Shown in pieces: positions 1-7,168 of a stretch of 64,000 bases of DNA. The notes beneath the pieces were generated by a model. The model did not search any database and was not told where the DNA came from. It was given only the letters and a program-made list of their open reading frames with translations. The stretch is taken from the NCBI RefSeq assembly GCF_016907925.1, contig NZ_JAFBCZ010000003.1, positions 1 through 64,000 of the forward strand, in the 5' to 3' direction. Every line of letters starts with the position of its first letter. Position 1 is the stretch's first letter. The translations under genes were made by a program, and so were the position numbers. Source of the DNA: Herpetosiphon giganteus (GTDB lineage Bacteria; Chloroflexota; Chloroflexia; Chloroflexales; Herpetosiphonaceae).

Positions 1-1
1 C

Positions 2-91
2 ATCACGTGGAAACTCCCTGCCTTTCGGACGCTTGACTATGAACGGGTTGTCGTCCCATTGCCCGTTCTTGGGCTGGATGTCATGCAGTAA
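2..91 (+). CDS. 3' end of an unidentified gene (partial)
   Basis: An open frame enters from the left edge and ends at a TAA at 89-91. It gives 29 residues ending RVVVPLPVLGLDVMQ. I do not recognise the family. The hydrophobic, low-complexity-free ending and plausible codon use suggest a real C-terminus, but so short a fragment cannot be assigned. It converges on the rmd-like gene that ends at 120. The 28 bases between them are G-rich. Confidence 0.35.
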   Translation: MTWKLPAFRTLDYERVVVPLPVLGLDVMQ

Positions 92-119
92 GGGGGTTGG
101 GGGGTGAGGGAATTGTCGA

Positions 120-1082
120 TTACAAAATTCCGTAGCGGGCGCGCCAAAAATCCAACACTTCTTGGACAATTTGCTCCATGCCGATTTGTGGCTCCCAGCC
201 AGTGGCTTGGCGCAACTTGCTATTATCGCCCTGCAAAATTGGCTCATCGACAGGCCGCAAACGGCTTGGATCGAGCCTAACTTCGATTGGCACGCGGCCA
301 AAGCGCTGCACTAAATCAACAATATCGCTGATGCGTGTCGCTACGCCAGAACAAAGATTATAGACCTCGCCCGCTGGCGCTTTTTCGAGCAGCAACCACA
401 AGGCCCGCGCCACATCGCTAAAATGGCTAAAATCGCGCTGTGGCTCCAAATTGCCAACGTGCATCACTGGCTCGCTCTGGCCTGCCTCGATTGCTGCCAT
501 TTGCTGGCAAAAGGTCTGAATCGAACAGCGATCACCTTGGCGTGGCCCAACGTGATTGAATGAGCGGGTGACGACCACATGCAAGCCATACGATTGATGA
601 TATTGCAAGCCCAACATTTCGGCGGCGGCTTTGCTCACGCCATACGGGCTGCCTGGGCGCAACGGGTGGCTCTCTTTAATTGGCACATCAGCAGGATTAA
701 CGATGCCATATTGGGCGCTGGTGCAGGCAATGTGCAACCGAGCTTGGGGTACGTTGGTGCGCAAGGCCTCTAAAATGTTCAACGTGCCTTCGGTGTTGGC
801 GCGCAAGGTGGTAACTGGCGCATCCCACGAGGCGCTGGGGTAGCTTTGCGCCGCAAGGTGAAACACCCGATCTGGCTGAACGCGGCGCATCAAGGTTGCC
901 ATCGAGAAGCTATCTTCAATATCGCCTTCGTGCAAGGTTACGTTGCCCTGCAAATGCTCAATCGGGCGTGGATCAGAGCGCCAACGCTTGAGCGCATGAA
1001 TCTCAAGATCGGGCAAGGTTAATAAATAATCGGCCAGAAAACTACCAACTGGCCCAGTAATGCCAGTAATTAAAACACGCAT
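120..1082 (-). CDS. rmd: NAD(P)-dependent epimerase/dehydratase, probable GDP-4-dehydro-6-deoxy-D-mannose reductase
   Basis: This is a 320-residue extended short-chain dehydrogenase. The N-terminal Rossmann motif GITGPVGSF is at residues 6-14. A Ser/Thr-rich catalytic loop (CTSAQYG) near residue 119 and the Y-x3-K catalytic pair in SPYGVSKAAAE near residue 145 follow, then the NHVGPRQ segment seen in GDP-mannose-derived sugar reductases. Rmd reduces GDP-4-keto-6-deoxymannose, the product of Gmd, to GDP-D-rhamnose; a gmd gene is present at 47255-48235. The start codon overlaps the stop of manA by one base (TGATG), so the two are probably translationally coupled. Related UDP- or dTDP-sugar epimerases share the fold, so substrate assignment is inference; the fold and class are firm. 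Confidence 0.75.
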   Translation of the reverse strand: MRVLITGITGPVGSFLADYLLTLPDLEIHALKRWRSDPRPIEHLQGNVTLHEGDIEDSFSMATLMRRVQPDRVFHLAAQSYPSASWDAPVTTLRANTEGTLNILEALRTNVPQARLHIACTSAQYGIVNPADVPIKESHPLRPGSPYGVSKAAAEMLGLQYHQSYGLHVVVTRSFNHVGPRQGDRCSIQTFCQQMAAIEAGQSEPVMHVGNLEPQRDFSHFSDVARALWLLLEKAPAGEVYNLCSGVATRISDIVDLVQRFGRVPIEVRLDPSRLRPVDEPILQGDNSKLRQATGWEPQIGMEQIVQEVLDFWRARYGIL

Positions 1083-2053
1083 CAGAGTTCCTCAGTAGGG
1101 ACGTAACAGCGCAGCAAGGTCACTGAGTTGGCGACTTCGTAGGTGTATGCGCCCAAACTTGCTGGCAAAACCAAGGTTGTGCCCAGCGTTAGCTCCCAAA
1201 CCCCATGGAATGAGCGCAATGTGGCCGCACCATCGATTACGGTGATAATTTCGAAGCTGGTGGGCAGGGTTGCCGAATCGGCCCGCCCATGCAATTGCCA
1301 ACGCTCCATGGCAAAGTAGCGGCATTTAACCAACAGGGTGCGACGCGAATCAAGCTGGGTTGGTGGCGTTTCGGCTGGCTCAGCAGCCCGATAATCCAAC
1401 ACATCAAGCGCCTGTTCGATGTGCATTTCCCGTGGTCGGCCATAATCGTAAATTCGATAGGTCAGGTCGGAAGTTTGCTGAATTTCAAACAGCATCACGC
1501 CAGCGTTAATGGCGTGGATCGTGCCAGCAGGCACAAAAATTGTGGTTCCAGCATGGGCTGGCACGGAGCGCAATAATTCGGGCAAGCGCTCGGCTTCAAT
1601 CAATTCCCTACATTCTTCGCGGCTGGTTGCACGCTTAAAGCCATGAATCAATTGAGCATTGACTTCGGTTTGCAGCAAATACCAGGCTTCGGTTTTGCCG
1701 TTGAAGCCACTCGCGGCCTCGACCGTATGGGCATAGTCATCGTCGGGATGCACTTGCACCGACAGATGATCGGCGGCATCGATAAATTTGGCCAAGAGCG
1801 GAAACTGGCTGCCTGAGCGCTCAAATGAGACGCTGCCAAGCAACAATGCGCCGTATTGTTCGGCCACAGCGGCCAAGGTTTGGCCTTGTAGTGGGCCATC
1901 AGCGATGCGATTTTCGGCATAGACCAGCCAAATTTCGCCGAGTGGGCTTGGGGCAGCGGGCAGATTCAGCCATTGAGCTAAGCGATTGCCGCCCCAAACA
2001 CGGCTATCGTAGCGGGCTTCAAGTTGGAGAGGTGGTAAGGTTTTGGCTTCCAT
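1082..2053 (-). CDS. manA: Mannose-6-phosphate isomerase, class I
   Basis: The 323-residue protein matches type I phosphomannose isomerases of the short bacterial kind. It has the N-terminal SRVWGG region near residues 16-22, the metal-site motif VQVHPDDDYA near residue 100, KTEAWY near residue 120 and AGTIHAINAG near residue 175. It interconverts fructose-6-phosphate and mannose-6-phosphate in the cytoplasm and feeds GDP-mannose synthesis. That role fits the overlapping downstream gene for a GDP-deoxymannose reductase. No mannose-1-phosphate guanylyltransferase or phosphomannomutase gene lies in the window. The gene follows the secreted protein at 2130-3215 after a 76-base spacer and may share its transcript. 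Confidence 0.88.
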   Translation of the reverse strand: MEAKTLPPLQLEARYDSRVWGGNRLAQWLNLPAAPSPLGEIWLVYAENRIADGPLQGQTLAAVAEQYGALLLGSVSFERSGSQFPLLAKFIDAADHLSVQVHPDDDYAHTVEAASGFNGKTEAWYLLQTEVNAQLIHGFKRATSREECRELIEAERLPELLRSVPAHAGTTIFVPAGTIHAINAGVMLFEIQQTSDLTYRIYDYGRPREMHIEQALDVLDYRAAEPAETPPTQLDSRRTLLVKCRYFAMERWQLHGRADSATLPTSFEIITVIDGAATLRSFHGVWELTLGTTLVLPASLGAYTYEVANSVTLLRCYVPTEEL

Positions 2054-2129
2054 AATTTAATACTTCTTCGCGATCGCAACGACGCTGAGGATCACCCCAG
2101 CGCCGCTCCTGAGATCAATCGTGATAACG

Positions 2130-3215
2130 CTAGCGATGAATAAAACTTGTCCAAGTGCGATATTCGCGGCCTTCAAAGGTTGCAACAATTTCAACTGGAA
2201 TCGTGCCAATTGGCAGATCGCGCACATGGAACACAAAACTGGCAGTTCCATCAAGCCCGGTTGTATGGCCAGTGCCTGGAATGCGTTCGTTGCCAATATA
2301 GCGGTAGATATTGACAAACGCTGGGTGCGCAGCCTCGCCATTGACAATCAAGCGCACACAAATAACTTCATCTTCTGGCGGGCTGACCACGGGCAACGTC
2401 GCCCAAGCTTGAATGCCTTCGACTGGCGCTGGCACATTGATATGGCAAGGCCGATCAGGGAATGGCACATTGATCGGAATTGGCAAGACCGCTGTTGGAA
2501 TCGCGGTTGGTTGAATTGGCTCTGGCGTGGGCGAGACTGGAATAATTGGCGTAGCGGTTGGGCGTGGTGGTTGCTCGCGATTGCGATACTCAGACCCCAC
2601 CAAACCCAAAACAATCAAGTTGCTTTGGTGCAATTCCATACGCCCGCGCTCAAACCATTGAAACGAAATAGGATTGCCCGCCGGATCGCGCCCAATCAAG
2701 AGTGGACTAATCGGCAAGCCAAAAATTTCGAGGCTGGTTGCGCCTGGGGTTGTGCCAACCGTTTCCCATTTGGTGCGAAACGGCTCACACACATTAAAGC
2801 CAGTGCGCTCGAAATAGCGACACCCAGCGCGTGCTGTTTCCCGTTCATTGCGCACAAGATACAGCTCTGCGCCTAAACGGCCAAGCTCTACTTCGAATTG
2901 GCGCGAGTGCTCAGGATGATATTCAAAGCGCGCCCGCTCAAAATATTGCGCTGTAAAAATGCCATTGCTGGTTGTTTCGCGAATTTCAGCAGTAATTGGA
3001 TAGCCGAATTGACTCAGACCGCCGTTGGTCTCCCAATAGCGCCGAAATGCCCCGTTGATACAAAAGCTGGTTGTTGAAAAACAGAGCGGTTGTTCAACTG
3101 CAGGCGGATTATCATCTTCGGGATTTTGGGCGGCAACTGGCTGCCAGCGCCAACTTGCCACACTGATACAGATGATCATCAAGCCTAGACCAAAGGCGAG
3201 CCGCCAACGGTGCAT
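2130..3215 (-). CDS. Secreted protein with FGYPIT-type repeats
   Basis: This 361-residue protein begins with a signal peptide (positive start MHRWR, hydrophobic core, cleavage near PVAAQ at about residue 30). Residues about 45-210 hold two related blocks with the pattern F-x-RYW-x-x-NGGL-x-x-FGYPIT and FERTGF/ISPLLIG plus QYFERARFEYH / QWFERGRMELH. I associate this pattern with exported Chloroflexota proteins of unknown role. A Pro-Thr-rich linker (about 215-245) leads to a C-terminal domain of about 110 residues that looks like an Ig-like beta-sandwich. The start at 3215 has a GAGGGGG ribosome site 8 bases upstream. It lies 17 bases after the cyclic-nucleotide-binding gene, so co-transcription is likely. 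Function unknown; a cell-surface or wall-hydrolase-associated role is possible. Confidence 0.7.
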   Translation of the reverse strand: MHRWRLAFGLGLMIICISVASWRWQPVAAQNPEDDNPPAVEQPLCFSTTSFCINGAFRRYWETNGGLSQFGYPITAEIRETTSNGIFTAQYFERARFEYHPEHSRQFEVELGRLGAELYLVRNERETARAGCRYFERTGFNVCEPFRTKWETVGTTPGATSLEIFGLPISPLLIGRDPAGNPISFQWFERGRMELHQSNLIVLGLVGSEYRNREQPPRPTATPIIPVSPTPEPIQPTAIPTAVLPIPINVPFPDRPCHINVPAPVEGIQAWATLPVVSPPEDEVICVRLIVNGEAAHPAFVNIYRYIGNERIPGTGHTTGLDGTASFVFHVRDLPIGTIPVEIVATFEGREYRTWTSFIHR

Positions 3216-3232
3216 ACGTCAATCCCCCTCAA

Positions 3233-3736
3233 CTATGGTTGGCTTGTTTGAACACTTAATGTTGTCAGGCGGGCGCGTAAGGCCAGCATTGCCGCTAAAT
3301 TGCGCATCAAACGATAGCCAAAAATTGGATCGTGCTCACAATGATTCAGAATCGCAGCTTGCGAGATGCAAATCACTCGCACGCCTGCATCGCCTGCTTG
3401 GAGGCGGGCCGAACGCACCCCGCCATCGACCAGCGCCAATTCGCCAGCAATTTCATCAGCAAACAAGGTTGCCAATTTACGCTCTGGCCCTTCCGACCCA
3501 ATCGTTTTTGGGTCGAGCCAAACTTCCAAATGGCCCCGAATTACCACATACAGATCGTTTTCGCTGGCTTGTTGCGCCGAAAGCACAACCGCAGGGTCGC
3601 ATTGCTGAATCTGGGCGTGATTGGCCAAAAAATCGAGATCAGCGGGGCGCATTTGTTCAAATAATGGAACATCGGCTAAACGCTGGGCGATTTCGGCTGG
3701 GGTTGGTTGCTCAGCTGAATCTGGGGGCAGTGCCAT
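3233..3736 (-). CDS. Cyclic nucleotide-binding domain protein without an HTH
   Basis: The 167 residues are a single cyclic-nucleotide-binding-like beta-barrel. Residues about 24-55 hold the entry helix (LADVPLFEQMRPADLDFLANH), followed by DLYVVIRGHLEVW and the phosphate-binding-cassette-like stretch GELALVDGGVRSARLQAG. There is no C-terminal DNA-binding domain as in CRP/FNR, so it is more likely a sensor or scaffold partner than a transcription factor. The GVRSA segment retains an Arg where cAMP receptors have one, but ligand binding cannot be decided from sequence. It opens the probable four-gene minus-strand run leading to manA and rmd. Confidence 0.75.
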   Translation of the reverse strand: MALPPDSAEQPTPAEIAQRLADVPLFEQMRPADLDFLANHAQIQQCDPAVVLSAQQASENDLYVVIRGHLEVWLDPKTIGSEGPERKLATLFADEIAGELALVDGGVRSARLQAGDAGVRVICISQAAILNHCEHDPIFGYRLMRNLAAMLALRARLTTLSVQTSQP

Positions 3737-4012
3737 ATGGCCTCCAAACTAGGTTCATGCCTGTATTCTAGCGGTTCTTGCAGCGATCAGCAACATTGCG
3801 CCAATTTTGGCGTACAATGCTGATAGACCATTGTTCATCCCCCCAAATTGGCAACAAAATATGTTAATATCCCCATACTGCCGATTTTGGTGGGACTCTG
3901 GAACTATATCATGCGGCGCGATTATGGCATAGTCTGTGCTTTATAGCTAGCCATACACACAATTGGATTTAAAGAGACACAGTACAAACAACTAAAAATA
4001 GGAGGTCACAGG

Positions 4013-4237
4013 GTGCACTGTCCTCATTGTAACGCACCCTGTCGCTACATAGGTGAGCAACGGGGCGCAGAAAAATATAGTCGTGGCCGGAAGATGTTGT
4101 TGTGGACGTGTGTTGCCTGTGGTTCAACATTAAGCCAATTGGTGGATGAGGATACTCCGATTCCAGCAGTTGGCACGCTTTCCTCGCAGCAACAAACCAA
4201 AACAACCGTCGTTAGTGGTCGCTCTGCACGAGACTAA
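4013..4237 (+). CDS. Small zinc-ribbon-like protein
   Basis: A 74-residue protein starts at a GTG preceded by GGAGG at 4001-4005, 7 bases upstream, which supports expression. Cys pairs CPHC (residues 3-6) with Cys10 and CVAC near residue 37 form a rubredoxin/zinc-ribbon-like four-to-five-Cys arrangement; the rest is basic and then polar and probably disordered. The 3' end overlaps the convergent ABC ATPase gene by 26 bases. A nucleic-acid or protein-interaction role is possible, but there is no specific evidence. Confidence rests on the ribosome site and the paired Cys motifs. Confidence 0.6.
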   Translation: MHCPHCNAPCRYIGEQRGAEKYSRGRKMLLWTCVACGSTLSQLVDEDTPIPAVGTLSSQQQTKTTVVSGRSARD

Positions 4238-5252
4238 GTTGCTGGGCATCAAATGTTAGATCGAGCGTTTGGCCTTGGCTCAATTGATAGCTGCTTGGGA
4301 GATCAAGCTGGAGCAATCCATGCTGATAGCGCCAAGCGATTCGTTGATAACTGCCACGGAAGCTCTGCTCGACCACAATGCCCTGAAAACTTTGGTTAGC
4401 CGTTTGGGCGATTTGGGCTGCTTCAGGCCGAATCAACAGATAAGCGGCATTGGTTTGCGAGCTTTGAATTTGGAATGGGCCTAAATTGGTTTCTACTGCT
4501 TGCAATTCAGGGCTGAGGCTGGTTTGCTGCTCAATTGGCAACAAATTGGTCAAGCTCAGAAAACGGGCAACAAAGGCGGTTTTGGGTTGCTGATAGATCG
4601 CTTGGGGCGTGGCAAGTTGGATGATCTGACCTGCATTCATTACCGCCAAGCGATCAGCAACCACAAAGGCCTCATTCTGATCATGGGTCACGTAGATCGC
4701 CGTAACTTCTGCTGCCTTGATAATCTGGCGCAATTCCTCGGTTAAGCGTTCGCGCAAGGTTCGATCCAACGATCCCAGTGGTTCATCGAGCATCAATAAT
4801 TGCGGGCGGGGCGCTAACGAGCGCGCCAAGGCAACCCGCTGGCGCTCGCCACCAGATAATTCCTGCACTGACCGCTGTTGATAGCCCACTAAGCCTACTA
4901 GTTCCAGCATTTCGGCCAGCCGCTGTTGGCGCTGGGCTTTGGCCATGCCTTCCATCCGCAAGCCAAATTCAATATTCTCGCCAACATTGCGATGGGGAAA
5001 GAGCGCCCAATCTTGAAACATCAGGCCAAAATTGCGCCGATGAATCGGAATGGGATTGAGCGGCTGACCATGCAACAACAACTGGCCTTGATCCGCAGAT
5101 TCAAGGCCAGCAATAATCCGTAAGAGGGTTGATTTACCACAACCACTGGGGCCAAGCAAGGCCAGAATTTCACCCCGATTGAGCGTTAGGTCAATATCAC
5201 GTAAGACAAGTGTTTGTTCAAATTGCTTACGAATGCCTTGCATATGCAACAT
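4212..5252 (-). CDS. ABC transporter ATP-binding protein with TOBE-like C-terminus
   Basis: The 346-residue protein (start chosen at MLHMQGIRK, because upstream in-frame codons overlap the preceding gene) is an importer-type ATPase. It has Walker A GPSGCGKST near residue 35, a Q-loop in FQDWALFPH, signature LSGGERQRVALARS near residue 132, Walker B LLMLDEPLGSLD and the H-loop in YVTHDQNEAF. The last about 100 residues resemble the TOBE regulatory part found in Fe3+, thiamine, sulfate and polyamine importers. No permease or binding protein is adjacent. It starts 7 bases after the stop of the DUF11 surface protein at 5260-6492, so the two probably share a transcript. The transported substrate is unknown. 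Confidence 0.85.
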   Translation of the reverse strand: MLHMQGIRKQFEQTLVLRDIDLTLNRGEILALLGPSGCGKSTLLRIIAGLESADQGQLLLHGQPLNPIPIHRRNFGLMFQDWALFPHRNVGENIEFGLRMEGMAKAQRQQRLAEMLELVGLVGYQQRSVQELSGGERQRVALARSLAPRPQLLMLDEPLGSLDRTLRERLTEELRQIIKAAEVTAIYVTHDQNEAFVVADRLAVMNAGQIIQLATPQAIYQQPKTAFVARFLSLTNLLPIEQQTSLSPELQAVETNLGPFQIQSSQTNAAYLLIRPEAAQIAQTANQSFQGIVVEQSFRGSYQRIAWRYQHGLLQLDLPSSYQLSQGQTLDLTFDAQQLSLVQSDH

Positions 5253-5259
5253 AGTTTGT

Positions 5260-6492
5260 TTATCCACGACTGCGTTGAGTAAGGCCAATGCCGAGCAGCA
5301 GTATAGCAAGAATCGCCGCACCAAGCCACCACGTGTTTTGCGAATTTGAGCCAGTGCTGGTATCGGGCAAGACTGCGGGAATAACCGTTGGCGTGGCGGT
5401 GCTGCCGCTACCTTGTTCTGGGGTAAGCGTGGCAATTGCCTCAATCGTGGCGGTGCTGCTAATTGCAATCGTGGGAGTTGTAATTATCACTTCGGTGGCG
5501 CTGACCACACTGGTCGCCGTTGCTTGATTAATTGCGGTTGCCGCTGGGGTTGGGCGCGGCGTGCGGGTTGGCGTTGCGGTAGCAGGCCCAGCAATAATCC
5601 GAATTGGCACATCGTCGGCAGCAGGCGCAAGATTATTGCCAAAGCTATCGCCAGCACCCACGACTCGCGCGCTGTTGGTGGTTTGCTCGATGCCTTTGAG
5701 CGCCGTAAAGACTGTCGTGATTGAGATAAATTCGTTGGGTGGTAGGCGAACTGGGCGCGGCGGCGTAAGCAGATTGGCCCAGGTTAATTTGCCTGGCTCA
5801 ATCGTATCGGGCATTGGCTCCGAGGCGATAAATTGCAACGCAGTTGGATCAAACGTATCTTCCAACGGCAAACTCACCACATCCACGAGGCCAGCATTTT
5901 GCACGCGAATCGTGAAGGTGATACGTTGACCAGCTTGGGGCAACACGCCGGCATCGAGGGTTTTTTCGAGTGGCGTATTGCCGCCAACTGCTTCATTATC
6001 GTGCTCGGCCTCGCCATCGCCCACCAAATTGCCTAATGAATCGTAGGCATCGTGGGTTGCAGCGTGGTTAACCACCCGTGGCGAGGGGTGTTCAGCAGTA
6101 AAGCGCACCAAAATCACCACTTGCTCGCCTGGCGCGAGCGGCCCTGTGGTTGCCAGAATATTATCCCAATTGATCACGCCAGTGCTGGCGTTGTGGCTAT
6201 CTTCTGCTGGCGTAGCGTTGATATAGGCCAAAACCGAGCGATCGTAGGTATCGACGACTGGCAAGGTGATCACGGTGGTATGCCAGTTATTGGTGATGGT
6301 AATTGCAAAGGTCAGGGTTTCGCCAACCATTACCACATTGCTCGATTTGAGCAAGGTTTTTTCAACTCGCAAGCCATTGCTTTGGGCAGCAGCAGGCCGA
6401 ATTGAATGGCCAAAAAATAGAACTCCGACTACCAACAGAAAAAGTGCGGTCGTTATGGCCAACAATAATCCAAACATGCGCGAACGAAGCAT
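5260..6492 (-). CDS. Surface protein with DUF11-type repeats and LPDT-like C-terminal anchor
   Basis: This 410-residue exported protein has a signal peptide ending near AAAQ (residues 1-37). Two DUF11/conserved-repeat domains follow at about 40-165 and 170-290, each with the LTFAITITNN / ITFTIRVQNAG start and a DTYDRS or DTFDP segment. A Thr/Ala/Ile-rich linker spans about 295-370. The end is VLPDTSTG, polar residues, a hydrophobic segment WWLGAAILAILLLGIGL and a TQRSRG tail, the tripartite layout of a sortase signal or simply a C-terminal membrane anchor. The AAGGAG site just upstream supports the start at 6492. It precedes the ABC ATPase by 7 bases. Likely role is cell-surface structure or adhesion. 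Confidence 0.75.
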   Translation of the reverse strand: MLRSRMFGLLLAITTALFLLVVGVLFFGHSIRPAAAQSNGLRVEKTLLKSSNVVMVGETLTFAITITNNWHTTVITLPVVDTYDRSVLAYINATPAEDSHNASTGVINWDNILATTGPLAPGEQVVILVRFTAEHPSPRVVNHAATHDAYDSLGNLVGDGEAEHDNEAVGGNTPLEKTLDAGVLPQAGQRITFTIRVQNAGLVDVVSLPLEDTFDPTALQFIASEPMPDTIEPGKLTWANLLTPPRPVRLPPNEFISITTVFTALKGIEQTTNSARVVGAGDSFGNNLAPAADDVPIRIIAGPATATPTRTPRPTPAATAINQATATSVVSATEVIITTPTIAISSTATIEAIATLTPEQGSGSTATPTVIPAVLPDTSTGSNSQNTWWLGAAILAILLLGIGLTQRSRG

Positions 6493-6592
6493 CGTTTTGC
6501 TCCTTGGCGAGAATTAAAAAGTGGTTAAATACTACCATAGAACGTATCAAGCGTTGTAGAGGCTATAGGTTTTTGGCTGTTGGCTGGCGGAG

Positions 6593-7168
6593 ATTTGGTT
6601 GGAAATATGATTAATGAAGGAGACGAAGAGCAGGAAGCACGGAAACCGCGAAGGACACGAAGAGCGCGAAGGTTAAGTTTTTCGCCACAGATTGGCACAG
6701 ATTTTTCTGATTATCTTCTTGCCAACCCATAGCCAATAGCCAAGAGCCATGCGCCGCTGCGTTAAAACGTGAATAATGAAGTTTTTTCGCCACAGATTGC
6801 ACAGATTCCACAAATGATTATTTTCACCACCCTTCCGTCCCGCCTCCAGGCGGGAGACGCAGGGGGTTTTCAGCCCCCTGCACCCCCAAATATTTACTTT
6901 TTGGATTATCTGTGTTTGTCCCAATGAGACAATATTTGCTCTGCGCCTCTGCGTTAAAATGTGAGCCATAAACTTTTTTGCCACGAATTTCCCGAATGAT
7001 TATTTTTGCAACCAATAATTCTTCCGCTAGCCCATAGCCTGATCCCTGACCCCTGACCTCTACTCTGTATGTTCTATTGCTCTATGTTCTTACTGCCCTT
7101 TTTGACATTCATCCGTGAGACGGGTAGAATCGCGATAGCCTACGAGTTCACTCGAACAGGAGTCAATT
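6593..7168. repeat. Intergenic mosaic of short repeat words (island A)
   Basis: No convincing gene lies in this 575-base gap. It is built from recurring words: CGAAGGACACGAAGAGC-type 9-mers at about 6615-6675; CCACAGATTGGCACAGATT at about 6683-6705 and again at about 6789; CCATAGCCAATAGCCAAGAG at about 6725-6745; CTGCGCCTCTGCGTTAAAA at about 6940-6958; and TATGTTCTATTGCTCTATGTTC at about 7068-7090. The GC-rich double hairpin listed separately sits inside it. The same words recur at 17.1, 34.3 and 50.1 kb. The last 80 bases before purL probably hold its promoter and the AGGAG site at 7158-7162. Confidence 0.7.
6826..6889. repeat. GC-rich double-hairpin repeat, copy 1
   Basis: About 62 bases form two adjacent hairpins: CCGCCT/AGGCGG with a CC loop and GCAGGGGG/CCCCCTGC with loop TTTTCAG. 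A second copy lies in the opposite orientation at about 12013-12085 with different loop bases, so the stems are conserved while the loops vary. The two copies bracket the purL-to-purQ block. Confidence 0.75.

Noticed and set aside
2121-2876. 251-residue plus-strand frame opposite the secreted protein at 2130-3215
   Set aside because: It is Trp/Asn/Arg-rich without any domain, and lies exactly opposite a convincing secreted gene with a signal peptide and repeat motifs.
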